From positions 1-61,926 of the forward strand of contig JANJVQ010000008.1 in assembly GCA_024710005.1 (NCBI GenBank): 61,926 nucleotides of DNA, given 5' to 3'. This DNA comes from Paludibacter sp. (lineage in GTDB: Bacteria; Bacteroidota; Bacteroidia; Bacteroidales; Paludibacteraceae). The notes beneath the pieces were generated by a model. The model had not been told where the DNA came from and ran no database searches. It was given only the letters and a program-made list of their open reading frames with translations. The translations under genes and the position numbers were made by a program. Below are positions 1 to 8,508 of the stretch, one piece after another; the stretch's first letter is position 1; each line of letters opens with the position of its first letter.

Positions 1-390
1 TGGAGAAACACTAACACGTACCTCATCCGTTGCTGAGCAGGCATTGGGAGTTGTTACAGTTACCGTGTAAGTGATGTCACTTGTAACCGTTGCAGTCGGA
101 TTGGGAATAGAGTCGTTATTTAATCCTGTTTCAGGAGTCCATTTGTATTTTAAAGTCCCGTTTACTGTGTAATTTGTAGTTACACTACCTAGCTGTGCAG
201 TCGCACCACAGATGATTGTTTTGTCGTTTCCCGCATTTATTGTCAGTGGAGAAACACTAACACGTACCTCATCCGTTGCTGAGCAGGCATTGGGAGTTGT
301 TACAGTTACCGTGTAAGTGATGTCACTTGTAACCGTTGCAGTCGGATTGGGAATAGAGTCGTTATTTAATACAGTTTCAGGAGTGCATTT
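1..390 (-). pseudogene. In-frame continuation of the Ig-repeat protein beyond a premature stop
   Basis: Read on the minus strand, the frame of the gene at 391-1896 continues without another stop to position 1. It encodes further copies of the same 82-residue Ig-like repeat (KCTPETVLNNDSIPNPTATV, then SATDEVRVSVSPLTINAG, then KYKWTPETGLNNDSI). The codon before the stop and those after it match the repeat consensus apart from three changes within about 21 bp: G to V, W to C and Y to stop. This is either a real nonsense mutation or a sequencing or assembly error at a repeat junction. The product would continue off the left edge. Confidence 0.6.
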
Positions 391-738
391 TTATTTTAAA
401 TTACCGCTACCAGTATAATTTTTTGTTATATTGTCTAATTGTGCCGTTCCTCCGCAAACAATCGTCTTGTCAGCTCCCGCATTTACAGTCAGCGGAGAAA
501 CATTAACACGTACCTCATCCGTTGCTGAGCAACCATTCGGAGTGGTTACAGTTACTGTATATGTGATGTCACTTGTGACCGTTGCAGTCGGATTTTCAAT
601 TGTATCGTTATTTAAACCTGTTTCAGGAGTCCATTTGTATTTTAAAGTCCCGTTGCCTGTATAATTTGTTGTTACATTGTCTAATTGTGCAGTGCCTCCA
701 CAGATGATTGTCTTCTCGTCGCCAGCATTCACAGTTAA
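1..738 (-). repeat. Tandem 246-bp repeats encoding 82-residue Ig-like domains
   Basis: Three units start at 1, 247 and 493, with a constant period of 246 bp; a fourth, more diverged unit follows from about 739. Positions 1-124 and 247-370 are identical, after which the two units diverge sharply. Such a boundary points to recent gene conversion or unequal recombination, or to collapsed assembly of repeats. The repeats are coding and in frame. Confidence 0.85.
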
Positions 739-1896
739 AGGATCTACATTGATTGTGAGTGAATCTTTTGCAAAACAACCATTTAAAGTGGTATAAGTCA
801 CTGAATATTTAGTTGTTTCTTTTGGATAAGCAATTGGATTTGAAATAATAGTAGAACTTAACCCAATTTCTGGACTCCATGAATATGATCCGGATTGATC
901 TAATTTGAAAATAGCTCCTTGATTTCCTACTAAGTACCCGGCTTTTTTGCTGAAATAAATGTGATTTAAAGATGTTGACATAACACGTTCAATAACCCAG
1001 TTTAAACCACCATCAGTAGTCTTTATTACTTGTCCACCACCTACGGCATATCCGGTTTTATTATCAGTAAAATGTATACTGAAGATGTAAATAGTAGTAC
1101 CAGATTCTTGAATTGACCAATTATTTCCACCATCATTAGTTTTTAATATCGTACCAGAATTTCCTGCAATATACCCAGTGTTAACATCAGAAAAATATAC
1201 AGATCTTAATATTGGTGTTCCATAATCAGGTTGAGCTGAGTATTTGGTCCAATTAGCTCCTCCATCAATAGTTTTTAATATTGTACCCAGGTTTCCTACT
1301 GCATATCCGGTAGTTGAATTGGTGAAAAACACTGACCATAAATTTGACGATATTCCACTATTCTGTAAGGTCCAGTTTTGACCTCCATCTGATGTTGTTA
1401 GAATATTTCCGTAATCACCAACGATATATCCTGTATTTGCATTAATAAAGTAAACTGATCTCAAAGTTGTAAAGATGTTGAAATTTTCAGGTAAGGTTTG
1501 TATTGTCCAATTTAGGCCTCCGTTTGTGGTTTTTATTATAAGTCCGTTTCTCCCAACAGCATAACCAATATTTGTGTCAATAAAATAAATATCAGAAATA
1601 AAGTCGTTAGTTCCAAATGTCTGTTCTGTCCAATTAATTCCACCATCTATAGTTTTAAAAATTTTTCCACCTATACCTGCAACATAACCGGTATTTTCAT
1701 CAGTAAAAAAAATTGATTGAAGCGTGTTCGTGGTGTTAATGTCTAATGAAACCCATTGAGGTATTGCGTTCATTTGAATTGAGTCTCCACAAAAGGTTGT
1801 TGAATCAGAAACAATTTTTACATCACACTGTGCATTTGTTTTATTAAAAGGGTTGATTAGACAAATGACAAATAAAAGCATTATAATCTGTTTCAT
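391..1896 (-). CDS. Secreted YCF48-like propeller protein with Ig-like tandem repeats, cut short by a stop
   Basis: The predicted 501-residue product begins with a signal peptide (MKQIIMLLFVICLINPF...) and continues with about seven propeller blades of the YCF48/sialidase-like type, each with TGY.VG...K(T)DGG.NW, over residues 50-330. Ig-like repeats of 82 residues follow (TVNAGADKTI, YKWTPETGLNND, TYTVTVTTPNGCSATDEV). Proteins of this build in Bacteroidota are usually large, secreted and finish with a T9SS sorting domain, which would lie beyond the window. Reading ends at a TAA (391-393) where the neighbouring repeats have TAC for tyrosine, and the same frame stays open from there to the window edge. 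The function is unknown; adhesion or surface display is a guess. The gene sits outside the peptidoglycan cluster and shows no link to it. Confidence 0.7.
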   Translation of the reverse strand: MKQIIMLLFVICLINPFNKTNAQCDVKIVSDSTTFCGDSIQMNAIPQWVSLDINTTNTLQSIFFTDENTGYVAGIGGKIFKTIDGGINWTEQTFGTNDFISDIYFIDTNIGYAVGRNGLIIKTTNGGLNWTIQTLPENFNIFTTLRSVYFINANTGYIVGDYGNILTTSDGGQNWTLQNSGISSNLWSVFFTNSTTGYAVGNLGTILKTIDGGANWTKYSAQPDYGTPILRSVYFSDVNTGYIAGNSGTILKTNDGGNNWSIQESGTTIYIFSIHFTDNKTGYAVGGGQVIKTTDGGLNWVIERVMSTSLNHIYFSKKAGYLVGNQGAIFKLDQSGSYSWSPEIGLSSTIISNPIAYPKETTKYSVTYTTLNGCFAKDSLTINVDPLTVNAGDEKTIICGGTAQLDNVTTNYTGNGTLKYKWTPETGLNNDTIENPTATVTSDITYTVTVTTPNGCSATDEVRVNVSPLTVNAGADKTIVCGGTAQLDNITKNYTGSGNLK

Positions 1897-2332
1897 TTTC
1901 TATATTATTTTAATGTTGTTAACAAAAATTTCTGCAAACATAGTTTGATATTTATTTGAGAGAAATTTTCACTCTCAACAGTTTTAATTATATAATAGCT
2001 ACTTTCTCATGAAATATTAAAGTGTAGAAATGAATTCGGCTGTAAAAATGGTATGTAAACAGGGAGAAAAATGTAATACTGAAATATAAAAGCACGAAAA
2101 TGCGTGCTTTTGTAAACGTGTAAACGATGGGTTAAATGTATTAATAATTTTTAGGATATCCAAACGAAAAATAATAATTTTTATGGTTTCACGCAGAGGT
2201 TTCACGCAGAGGTTTCACGCGAAGGCGCAAAGACTATCACGTGAAGGTGCAAAGTAATATTCTCGGCGTTCTTTGCGTAAGTCTTTGCGTCTCTGCGTGA
2301 AACCTCTGTGTGAAACCTCTGCGTGAAATATA
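1897..2332. other. Intergenic region, AT-rich, with inverted repeats at its right end
   Basis: This 436-bp stretch lies upstream of the YCF48-like gene and downstream of the GxxExxY gene. The first 280 bp are AT-rich and show no convincing gene: the one short minus-strand frame at 2017-2205 has no recognisable features and low-complexity content. The last 150 bp are the inverted repeat described separately. Confidence 0.6.
2186..2330. repeat. Inverted repeat built from CACGCAGAGG / GCGCAAAG motifs, left of the GxxExxY gene
   Basis: The left arm at 2186-2233 contains TTTCACGCAGAGG three times and ends in GGCGCAAAGAC. The right arm at 2281-2328 is its near reverse complement (GTCTTTGCGTCTCTGCG, then CTCTGCGTGAAA). 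A central segment (GTAATATTCTCGGCGTTCTTTGCG) recurs in the repeats at 2727-2960. The region could fold into a long cruciform or RNA hairpin. It resembles REP/MITE-like intergenic elements common in Bacteroidota; its function is unknown. Confidence 0.75.
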
Positions 2333-2710
2333 TTACAATCCGTTTACTATTCGATGTATCCCGTTTTTAAGCACTGGTACATTGAAGTTTATCAATAAAC
2401 CGAGCTTTAATCCAGAAAGTCTCAGGTAGGTGAGTGTCTGAGCAAAATGAACCGGAGCCAATGTCTCGACTGACTTTAATTCAATTATTACTTTGTTGTT
2501 GACCAGTAAATCAATTCTATATCCGACATCTTGCTTTATGTCCTTGTATATAAACGGCATTGCAAGCTGCTGTTTTACATCTAATCCAATAGATCTTAGT
2601 TCAAAAGAAAATGCAGCCTCATAAGCTGATTCTAATAACCCGGCTCCCAGATTCTTATGTAAATCTATTGCCACACCGATAATTTTGTGAGAAATTTCAT
2701 TTTCAGTCAT
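2333..2710 (-). CDS. GxxExxY protein (PDDEXK-like family)
   Basis: This complete 125-residue protein carries the family signature GAGLLESAY (residues 22-30), followed by a predicted nuclease-like core with YRIDLLVNNKVIIELKSVE, where the aspartate and the E-x-K spacing fit a PDDEXK_3 fold. The family is widespread in Bacteroidota, usually 120-135 residues long, and has no settled role; nuclease activity is predicted from the fold, not shown. It stands alone and is bracketed by the related inverted repeats at 2186-2330 and 2727-2960. That arrangement suggests a small mobile or repeat-associated unit rather than a member of the peptidoglycan cluster. Confidence 0.85.
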   Translation of the reverse strand: MTENEISHKIIGVAIDLHKNLGAGLLESAYEAAFSFELRSIGLDVKQQLAMPFIYKDIKQDVGYRIDLLVNNKVIIELKSVETLAPVHFAQTLTYLRLSGLKLGLLINFNVPVLKNGIHRIVNGL

Positions 2711-2726
2711 AGAAGGAATTTTTAGG

Positions 2727-2960
2727 TTTTTAATATTTCACGCAAAGGCGCAGAGTTTCACGCAGAGGCGCAGAGTTTCATGCAAAGATTTACGCGAAGT
2801 CGCAAAGTTAATATTCTCTGCGTTCTTTGCGATACCCTTAGCGTCTCCGCGTGAAACTTTTTATAATGAAGTTTTTTTGGATATCACGCAAATGCGCAAA
2901 GTTAATATTCTCTGCGTTCTTTGCGATACCCTTTGCGTCTCTGCGTGAAACTTTTGTCTT
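2727..2960. repeat. Repeat cluster right of the GxxExxY gene, two near-identical hairpin units
   Basis: TTTCACGCA(G/A)AGGCGCAGAG motifs occur at 2735-2780, followed by two copies of a unit of about 60 bp at roughly 2802-2862 and 2893-2952. The copies share CGCAAAGTTAATATTCTC, TGCGTTCTTTGCGATACCCT and TCTCTGCGTGAAACTTTT-type ends. Each copy can pair with itself. The same core is found at 2186-2330 on the other side of the gene. It lies directly 3' of the FAD/Fe-S oxidase gene and could act as a transcript end. Confidence 0.75.
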
Positions 2961-2973
2961 TTTGCCTGAAATA

Positions 2974-5796
2974 TTATACCTTTTGCTTCGCCCTCGAACA
3001 CTTATCCACCAAATACACAATCGAAACATACGGTATCCCGGTATTGGTATTCAGCCCGATTTCGCAGGTGCGGCTGTTGCTGTAGCCGACTTTGGCCCCG
3101 GCTTGTTTGATTTGTGTCGGGAGTTTGCGGAGGGCATATTTGTTCAGCTCGGGCACGAAGAAACCTTTGTCGCCCGCAAAACCGCAACAACCAACTTCTT
3201 CGGGAACAAAGACATTGCGACTACACAGTTTCGCTATCTTAATCAGCGACGGCGTCAGTCCCATTTTGATGGTGGAACAGGTTGAATGGATGGTAATCGG
3301 TTCATCGGTCTGCTCAAATTCGAGTTTGTCGAGCAGGAACTTGTCGATGAATTCAACCGGTTCGTACATGTCTAAACTCTTGATGGTGTGACGCATGCGC
3401 AGCAGACAGGGACTTTGGTCGCACAGTACCGGGTATTTGCCGTTTTCGCTGGCTTTCAGCAGGGCTTTTTCGAGTTCTCCGGATTTATAGTCGGCTACAT
3501 CGGGCATGCCTTTGCTTTCCCAAATCGTGCCGCAGCAGAGTTTGTTCATCTTCTCGGGGAAAATGACTTCGTACCCTGCTTTGTTGAGGAAAGAAAGTAT
3601 CTTTTTGGTCAGTGGAACCTGCTCCGGGTCGTTGTGCGATGTGCCCATCATCTGGTTCAGACAACTTGGGAAATACACTACTTTCAAATCTGACTTAGGC
3701 TGAACGAGTGACTTGATTTTGGGCGCGGGTTTCGGCAGGGTGGCTGTCCACTGCGGAATTGTATTTCCACTGATGCGGTGCAGGGTCTTACCGAGCTTGT
3801 CCACGTTGTTGTTCCCGATGACAGTCCTCGCGATATTCGCTGCTCCCAGCGCTGTTTTGAGTGTACCGCCCAGTAAACCGAAGTTGTTGGCTGTCCACTT
3901 GCCGATGCGCATGTTCCGCGGATGCAGCTCGTGTTTGCGTTCGCGTACCACGTGTATGTAATCGCCCACATTGATGCCAACGGGACAGGAAGTGGCGCAG
4001 AGTCCGTCGCCCGCACAGGTTTCGTCACCGGCAAAGACATAAGCAGCTTCCAGTTCTTTCAACAACGCCGGATTTTCGCCGGTCTGTTGCAGGCGGGTCA
4101 TTTCGCGTTGCACAACGATGCGTTGACGGGAAGACAGGGTAAAGCCCCAGCTCAGGCAGTTGACTTCGCAAAAACCACACTCGATACATTTGTCGATAAT
4201 CGGGTGCGTTTCGGGCAGGGGTTTGATGTGCTGTAAATGACAATTCGGGTCTTCGTTGAAAATTACCCCCGGGTTCAGGATGCCGTTGGGGTCGAACAAT
4301 TGTTTCACATCCTGCATCAGTTCAAAAGCAGCATCGCCCCATTCGCGGCGGACAAAGGGCGCCATGTTGCGACCGGTGCCGTGCTCGGCTTTCAGGGAAC
4401 CTTCGTACTTGTCCACCACCAAATCCACGACTTTGTTCATCATGTTTTCATACTGCGCGATGGCTTCCGGTGTATCGAAAGCCTGGTTCAGGATGAAATG
4501 GTAGTTTCCGTCGTTTGCATGACCATAAATTACCGCTTCTTCATAACCATTTTTATCTAAGATATCCCGTAAATCTTCAATGGCATCCGCGAAGACATCA
4601 ATCGGGAAAGCTACATCTTCAATCAGGCAGGTCGTGCCGATGGGACGTGTACCTCCCACGGTTGGGAAAATGCCCGAACGCATGGTCCAATATGCACTGT
4701 ATTCTTTTTCATCCGTGGTAAAGCGAACAGGATACAGGGTTTTGAATTTAGCTACTATTTCGTTGACTTTCGCAGTTTTCTCAGCCAGCTCGTGTTCGTT
4801 TTCCGCTTCAATTTTAATTAGTAACGCAGAACCTTTCTCCGGCAGCGACTTCAGTAGCAGGGCAGGATTGTCGTCCTCCACCGATCTCAACGCTTTGCGG
4901 TCGAAGAACTCCAACGCGGCCACCGGTGATTGTTGCAATGCCACCACCAGTTCGCTGGCCGTACGGTTGTTCTCGAAGAAAAGCATGGCGTTGGCTTTGT
5001 GCTCCAGGTCTTTGGCAGTCCGCATGTCCACTTCAGCCAAAAAAGCTAAGGTACCTTCCGAACCGGCAATGAGGTGCGTGACGATATCAAACGGATCCTC
5101 AAATTCGATGAAAGGCAGGATATTCAGACCGGTTACATTCTTAATAGCATATTTTCTACGAATTCGTTCCGAAAGGGTTTTATCAGCCCTGACACGATCG
5201 CGTAATGCTTCAATACGTTTGATGAAATCCGGGTGACTTTTGCTGAAAGCTTTTTTGCTGTCCTCGTTTCCCGTATCTAAAATTGTTCCGTCCGCCAGAA
5301 TCAAGCGGGCAGATTGTATCATCCGGTAGCTGTTTTCATGAATCCCACAGCTCATCCCGGATGCATTATTCAGTACAATCCCTCCAACCATGGCCGATTT
5401 GATGGAAGCCGGGTCGGGTGGAAATTTCCTGCCGAAAGGTTTCAGGAGGTTGTTCACCCGCTGACCGATGATACCCGGTTGCAGGCGAATAGATTCACCG
5501 TTTTCAGCAATGGTATATTTTTCCCATCCTTTTCCGGCAATGACCAATACCGAGTCGCTGATTGCCTGTCCCGATAAGCTGGTTCCTGCTGCCCTGAACG
5601 TCAGCGGTACTTTGTGTTTTTGCGCACTGCTGACAATGGTCACGATTTCAGCCTCATTTTCCGAATGGATAACTACCTGCGGAATAAGGCGATAGAAGCC
5701 CGCGTCCGTTCCCCAGGCCAATCGGCGCATGGCATCTGTGTATATGCGCGCTGATGGTATTTGTTGTGAAATTTCGTTTAAAAAAGATTGTAGCAT
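2974..5796 (-). CDS. FAD-linked oxidase with Fe-S domains, D-lactate dehydrogenase type
   Basis: This 940-residue protein has an N-terminal FAD_binding_4 domain (about residues 35-180; VPLTFRAAGTSLSGQA) and a FAD-oxidase C domain (about 210-520; YGHANDGNYHFIL, KAEHGTGRN). Two ferredoxin-like clusters follow (CIECGFCEVNC near 537 and CAGDGLCATSCP near 593), then two CCG domains (FPSCLNQ near 710; VGCCGFAGDKG near 873). This is the architecture of respiratory D-lactate dehydrogenases (Dld-II type) and glycolate oxidase fusions; it would pass electrons to quinone at the inner membrane face. The location supports D-lactate as substrate, because MurQ in this locus releases D-lactate from MurNAc-6-P. 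It lies 147 bp after an amidase gene in the same direction, separated by a long hairpin. A 2-hydroxyglutarate or glycolate substrate remains possible. Confidence 0.85.
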   Translation of the reverse strand: MLQSFLNEISQQIPSARIYTDAMRRLAWGTDAGFYRLIPQVVIHSENEAEIVTIVSSAQKHKVPLTFRAAGTSLSGQAISDSVLVIAGKGWEKYTIAENGESIRLQPGIIGQRVNNLLKPFGRKFPPDPASIKSAMVGGIVLNNASGMSCGIHENSYRMIQSARLILADGTILDTGNEDSKKAFSKSHPDFIKRIEALRDRVRADKTLSERIRRKYAIKNVTGLNILPFIEFEDPFDIVTHLIAGSEGTLAFLAEVDMRTAKDLEHKANAMLFFENNRTASELVVALQQSPVAALEFFDRKALRSVEDDNPALLLKSLPEKGSALLIKIEAENEHELAEKTAKVNEIVAKFKTLYPVRFTTDEKEYSAYWTMRSGIFPTVGGTRPIGTTCLIEDVAFPIDVFADAIEDLRDILDKNGYEEAVIYGHANDGNYHFILNQAFDTPEAIAQYENMMNKVVDLVVDKYEGSLKAEHGTGRNMAPFVRREWGDAAFELMQDVKQLFDPNGILNPGVIFNEDPNCHLQHIKPLPETHPIIDKCIECGFCEVNCLSWGFTLSSRQRIVVQREMTRLQQTGENPALLKELEAAYVFAGDETCAGDGLCATSCPVGINVGDYIHVVRERKHELHPRNMRIGKWTANNFGLLGGTLKTALGAANIARTVIGNNNVDKLGKTLHRISGNTIPQWTATLPKPAPKIKSLVQPKSDLKVVYFPSCLNQMMGTSHNDPEQVPLTKKILSFLNKAGYEVIFPEKMNKLCCGTIWESKGMPDVADYKSGELEKALLKASENGKYPVLCDQSPCLLRMRHTIKSLDMYEPVEFIDKFLLDKLEFEQTDEPITIHSTCSTIKMGLTPSLIKIAKLCSRNVFVPEEVGCCGFAGDKGFFVPELNKYALRKLPTQIKQAGAKVGYSNSRTCEIGLNTNTGIPYVSIVYLVDKCSRAKQKV

Positions 5797-5815
5797 TTTG
5801 CGATTTAGATTTTTA

Positions 5816-5936
5816 AACCATATAAGTCATATAAGGAACATATAAGTTTTAAGATTCAAACTATGATTTGCGTTTTTCAGTTTATGAACTTCAATTTTTC
5901 TAAAACTTATATGTTCCTTATATGACTTATATGGTT
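5816..5936. repeat. 35-bp perfect inverted repeat between amidase and FAD oxidase genes
   Basis: The arms 5816-5850 and 5902-5936 are exact reverse complements (AACCATATAAGTCATATAAG... pairing with its complement), with a 51-bp loop. It lies in the 147-bp spacer. As RNA it would form a very stable stem and could end or attenuate transcription, or protect the upstream message. It lacks the usual short GC stem plus U-tract of a simple terminator. A degenerate version of one arm (TCTTATATGGTTAAATAT) occurs near 60531. Confidence 0.85.
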
Positions 5937-5943
5937 ATTATTT

Positions 5944-8373
5944 CTATTTACATATCATCACCACCTTACTAAACACCCCTTTCGACGTTTTTACTTTCAG
6001 GAGGTATGTTCCGGCTTCAAATTCGCTTATCGACATTTGATTGTCGTTGGTGGCTTTCAATAAAACACCATTCAGCGAATAAAGTTGTAACAAAGGTAAT
6101 GCATTTTCTTCAGTTTTTACATGGAAAATATCTGTTGCCGGATTCGGATAAATGCTGATATTGGGATTGAATTTATTTGAAATCAGTCCTGATATGGGTT
6201 CAGCATACTGCAATAAATTATCGATGTGAATATCAGTCGATTTTGACAACAGTCCGTTTTTACGTACCACCCGTATTCCCGTGAGCTGGAAGTTGGCTGT
6301 TTCATTCAATTCGGCTTCCACAAACTCCCATCCTTTGAAATTCAGATCGCAGAGTTTCAGATACACCACCACATTTTCGGCGGTAACCGAACGGAATTGC
6401 AGTTGCAACTCATTGCCCGACATATCGCCGTATACATGCAACCCGAATACCTTGTCGGTTTCTGTAGTGATAGCAGGCGTAGCAATTTTATAAACAGAAG
6501 AAGCAGTCACATCCTTGAAAGTTGTTCTGATTCGATAGGCTGCACTTCCAAAGAGTTTCTGGGTAGTACTCCTTGCAATGGTTGAGAGCGTGTCTTTTTC
6601 ACTTTGAGTCGCTTCATAAGTGTATTTTCCGGCAACTTCAAAATCATCGATTACCGTTTTGTCTGTAACAGCCACAGCAGATGCGGTAAAGCGGATGTCG
6701 ATGGGTTCAACGACTTTCACACCGGTGTTGTCCATAACTTCACCTCCAATTCTCAGGGTGTACTCATTTCCGGCAACCAGCGGGTCTGACAGCTCGAAAT
6801 ACATGTCACCATAAGGAGCTCCTACTTTGTTAAACACCACCGAACGGGTAATTTTACTCAGTGATGTTCCGCTTCCGTCGAGTACATTGATGTTATCACG
6901 GGCGGTGGCATTATCAAGTGTTTTGTCAAAAATCAGCATAAACAACGGTTTGGTTGCATATACACTTTTACTACCATCTTTCGGATAACCTTCAATAAGA
7001 GCCAGACGATTTCTGCTTTGGGTAACAAACTGGAAGACGAAATCTTCTTCCATCGTCAGATTATCAGGATGTTTGGCCGATTTATCTAATTTAACCGTGT
7101 AAAGGGTTGATTTTTCCAATGGCATGGTTGGGGTGAAGCGCAGGCGGTACTGACTGTCTTCGAATGTCAGCGTTCCTTCAACAGCAGGTGTAATAGAGAA
7201 AGCTGCGCGGGTACTTGCTTCGTCCATGTCCCAATTGAAATTCAACACGATATCGGTAGAAGCGATAACACTATCAGTCAATGCAACATTCGGAGTGTAG
7301 CTGATTACCTGCGGCGGCGTATTTCGTATTTTATTCAGTTCAAACAATAAATGGTTGATCTCATTTTTCACAACGGTAATTTCTTTCGTTTGTGGATAAT
7401 AACCTGCTGCTTCTGCTTTTACGGTGTATGTGCCCGGTTGTAAATCTTTAAATACATAAACCCCGTTGCGGTTGTTGTCGACCGTGTAGGTTTGTTGAGT
7501 TTCGAGTATGGTGACAGTAGCACCATCAAGAGGCAGCAGTAAATCTTTTCCGTATTTTTTATAGGTGCCATCTAAAATCAAATTCCGGCTATCTTTCACG
7601 TATCCGGCAATATTCCCTGTCGGTATTTCAGCTTTTTTAAAATAGGTACAGAAAGCTTTCAGGAAATTCCAGGACTCCAACCATTTGTACTCCATATTCA
7701 TCAGGCGGTAGGTTTCGGGGATGTAATCGTGCATGGAGCCTTCTGAAATCGTTCCGGGAACTGTTAAGCCGCGCATTACACCATAACCATCCGACCAGCC
7801 CATGAACAAACGTGCAAAAGTCTTATCACCAGCTACGTTGTAGTTGGCCGTCCAGTAGGTCAATTGGTTTTTATACTGATTTTTAGCAATTTCAGTGCTG
7901 ATGTCCCTGCTTTCATCCGATCTGGGTGTTGGGGTGGGGTAGGTGTGGGTATCGCCGTCTGTCTTACCTGCGAAAAGCTGCAGGACATAGTTAGCTACAC
8001 CATTGCCCGCGTTACTGTGAATCGACAGCATAAAATCAGCCTGAAACTCATTGGCCATTTGCACGATAGTCGATAAAGATAAATCATCTTCAGTTCTGTT
8101 TTGTGTGCGCGACATCTGAACCGTTGCCCCATGGGCTTCGAGCATGGTTTTAAGTTGCAATCCTTTGTCGAGGTTACTCTGCGATTCCCAGAAACCGACA
8201 TTCGGTCCAACGCTGGGGTATAATGGTGTGGGTATTCCCCTGTCGTCACCGTCCCATCCCCCGTGACCGGGATTGATGTGTATCTTTATCCCGGTCAAAT
8301 CCTGCGCCGGGAGGGTAAATGCTATCAACACGAAAAGGGATAGCAATAGTTTTTTTGTAAAATATGCGTTCAT
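5944..8373 (-). CDS. Secreted N-acetylmuramoyl-L-alanine amidase (Amidase_3) with Ig-like domains and T9SS tail
   Basis: This enzyme would cut the amide bond between MurNAc and the stem peptide. After a signal peptide (cleavage after LPAQ, residue 24) comes an Amidase_3 domain at 28-245, with zinc ligands H37 (NPGHGG), E63 and H119 (SIHSNA) and the likely catalytic E211 (ISEGS). A carboxypeptidase-regulatory-like domain (about 255-345) and two Big_5-like Ig domains (about 352-560) follow, then a beta-sandwich. The protein ends in a T9SS type A sorting domain (SIYPNPATDIF ... GTYLLKVKTSKGVFSK). The sorting domain indicates export to the cell surface or medium, hence action on foreign or shed wall. 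It lies 132 bp downstream of a TolB-like gene, an arrangement repeated at 40.4-45.2 kb. Confidence 0.9.
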   Translation of the reverse strand: MNAYFTKKLLLSLFVLIAFTLPAQDLTGIKIHINPGHGGWDGDDRGIPTPLYPSVGPNVGFWESQSNLDKGLQLKTMLEAHGATVQMSRTQNRTEDDLSLSTIVQMANEFQADFMLSIHSNAGNGVANYVLQLFAGKTDGDTHTYPTPTPRSDESRDISTEIAKNQYKNQLTYWTANYNVAGDKTFARLFMGWSDGYGVMRGLTVPGTISEGSMHDYIPETYRLMNMEYKWLESWNFLKAFCTYFKKAEIPTGNIAGYVKDSRNLILDGTYKKYGKDLLLPLDGATVTILETQQTYTVDNNRNGVYVFKDLQPGTYTVKAEAAGYYPQTKEITVVKNEINHLLFELNKIRNTPPQVISYTPNVALTDSVIASTDIVLNFNWDMDEASTRAAFSITPAVEGTLTFEDSQYRLRFTPTMPLEKSTLYTVKLDKSAKHPDNLTMEEDFVFQFVTQSRNRLALIEGYPKDGSKSVYATKPLFMLIFDKTLDNATARDNINVLDGSGTSLSKITRSVVFNKVGAPYGDMYFELSDPLVAGNEYTLRIGGEVMDNTGVKVVEPIDIRFTASAVAVTDKTVIDDFEVAGKYTYEATQSEKDTLSTIARSTTQKLFGSAAYRIRTTFKDVTASSVYKIATPAITTETDKVFGLHVYGDMSGNELQLQFRSVTAENVVVYLKLCDLNFKGWEFVEAELNETANFQLTGIRVVRKNGLLSKSTDIHIDNLLQYAEPISGLISNKFNPNISIYPNPATDIFHVKTEENALPLLQLYSLNGVLLKATNDNQMSISEFEAGTYLLKVKTSKGVFSKVVMICK

Positions 8374-8410
8374 TTTTATATTCTTTTTTAATATTAAGAA
8401 GTTGGTATTT

Positions 8411-8508
8411 AGTGGTTAGTGGTTAGTTGATAGTAGTTAGTGAATGGTGAATACTGGAAAACCTCTTAAACCAATAACTAACCACTAACCACTATCAACT
8501 AACCACTA
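8411..8508. repeat. Imperfect inverted repeat of AGTGGTTAGT motifs
   Basis: AGTGGTTAGTGGTTAGTTGATAG at 8411-8433 pairs with CTATCAACTAACCACT at 8492-8507, giving a 16-bp perfect core with further partial pairing. It fills the spacer between the TolB-like gene and the amidase gene and reaches the stop codon of the TolB-like gene. The same ACCACTAACCACTA word occurs at 26922-26938 between SusD and SusC and as CACCAACCACTATT next to the murQ stop codon (59461-59474), so it is a dispersed repeat. Confidence 0.75.

Noticed and set aside
1-738. 246-bp tandem repeats as a satellite or CRISPR-like array
   Set aside because: They are in frame and encode Ig-like domains of one protein.
2017-2205. Short minus-strand open frame of 62 residues
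   Set aside because: It has no signal, motif or plausible start context, runs into the inverted repeat and has composition like non-coding AT-rich sequence.
2186-2960. Possible CRISPR array from repeated 13-20 bp words
   Set aside because: Repeats are irregularly spaced, inverted as well as direct, and have no uniform spacers or cas genes.
2838-3285. Open frames on both strands over the repeat cluster
   Set aside because: They start in the palindromic repeats and overlap the C-terminus of the oxidase gene without recognisable domains.
4580-5236. 218-residue plus-strand open frame
   Set aside because: It lies fully opposite the FAD/Fe-S oxidase, whose domains and motifs are unmistakable; serine- and arginine-rich content is typical of antisense shadows.
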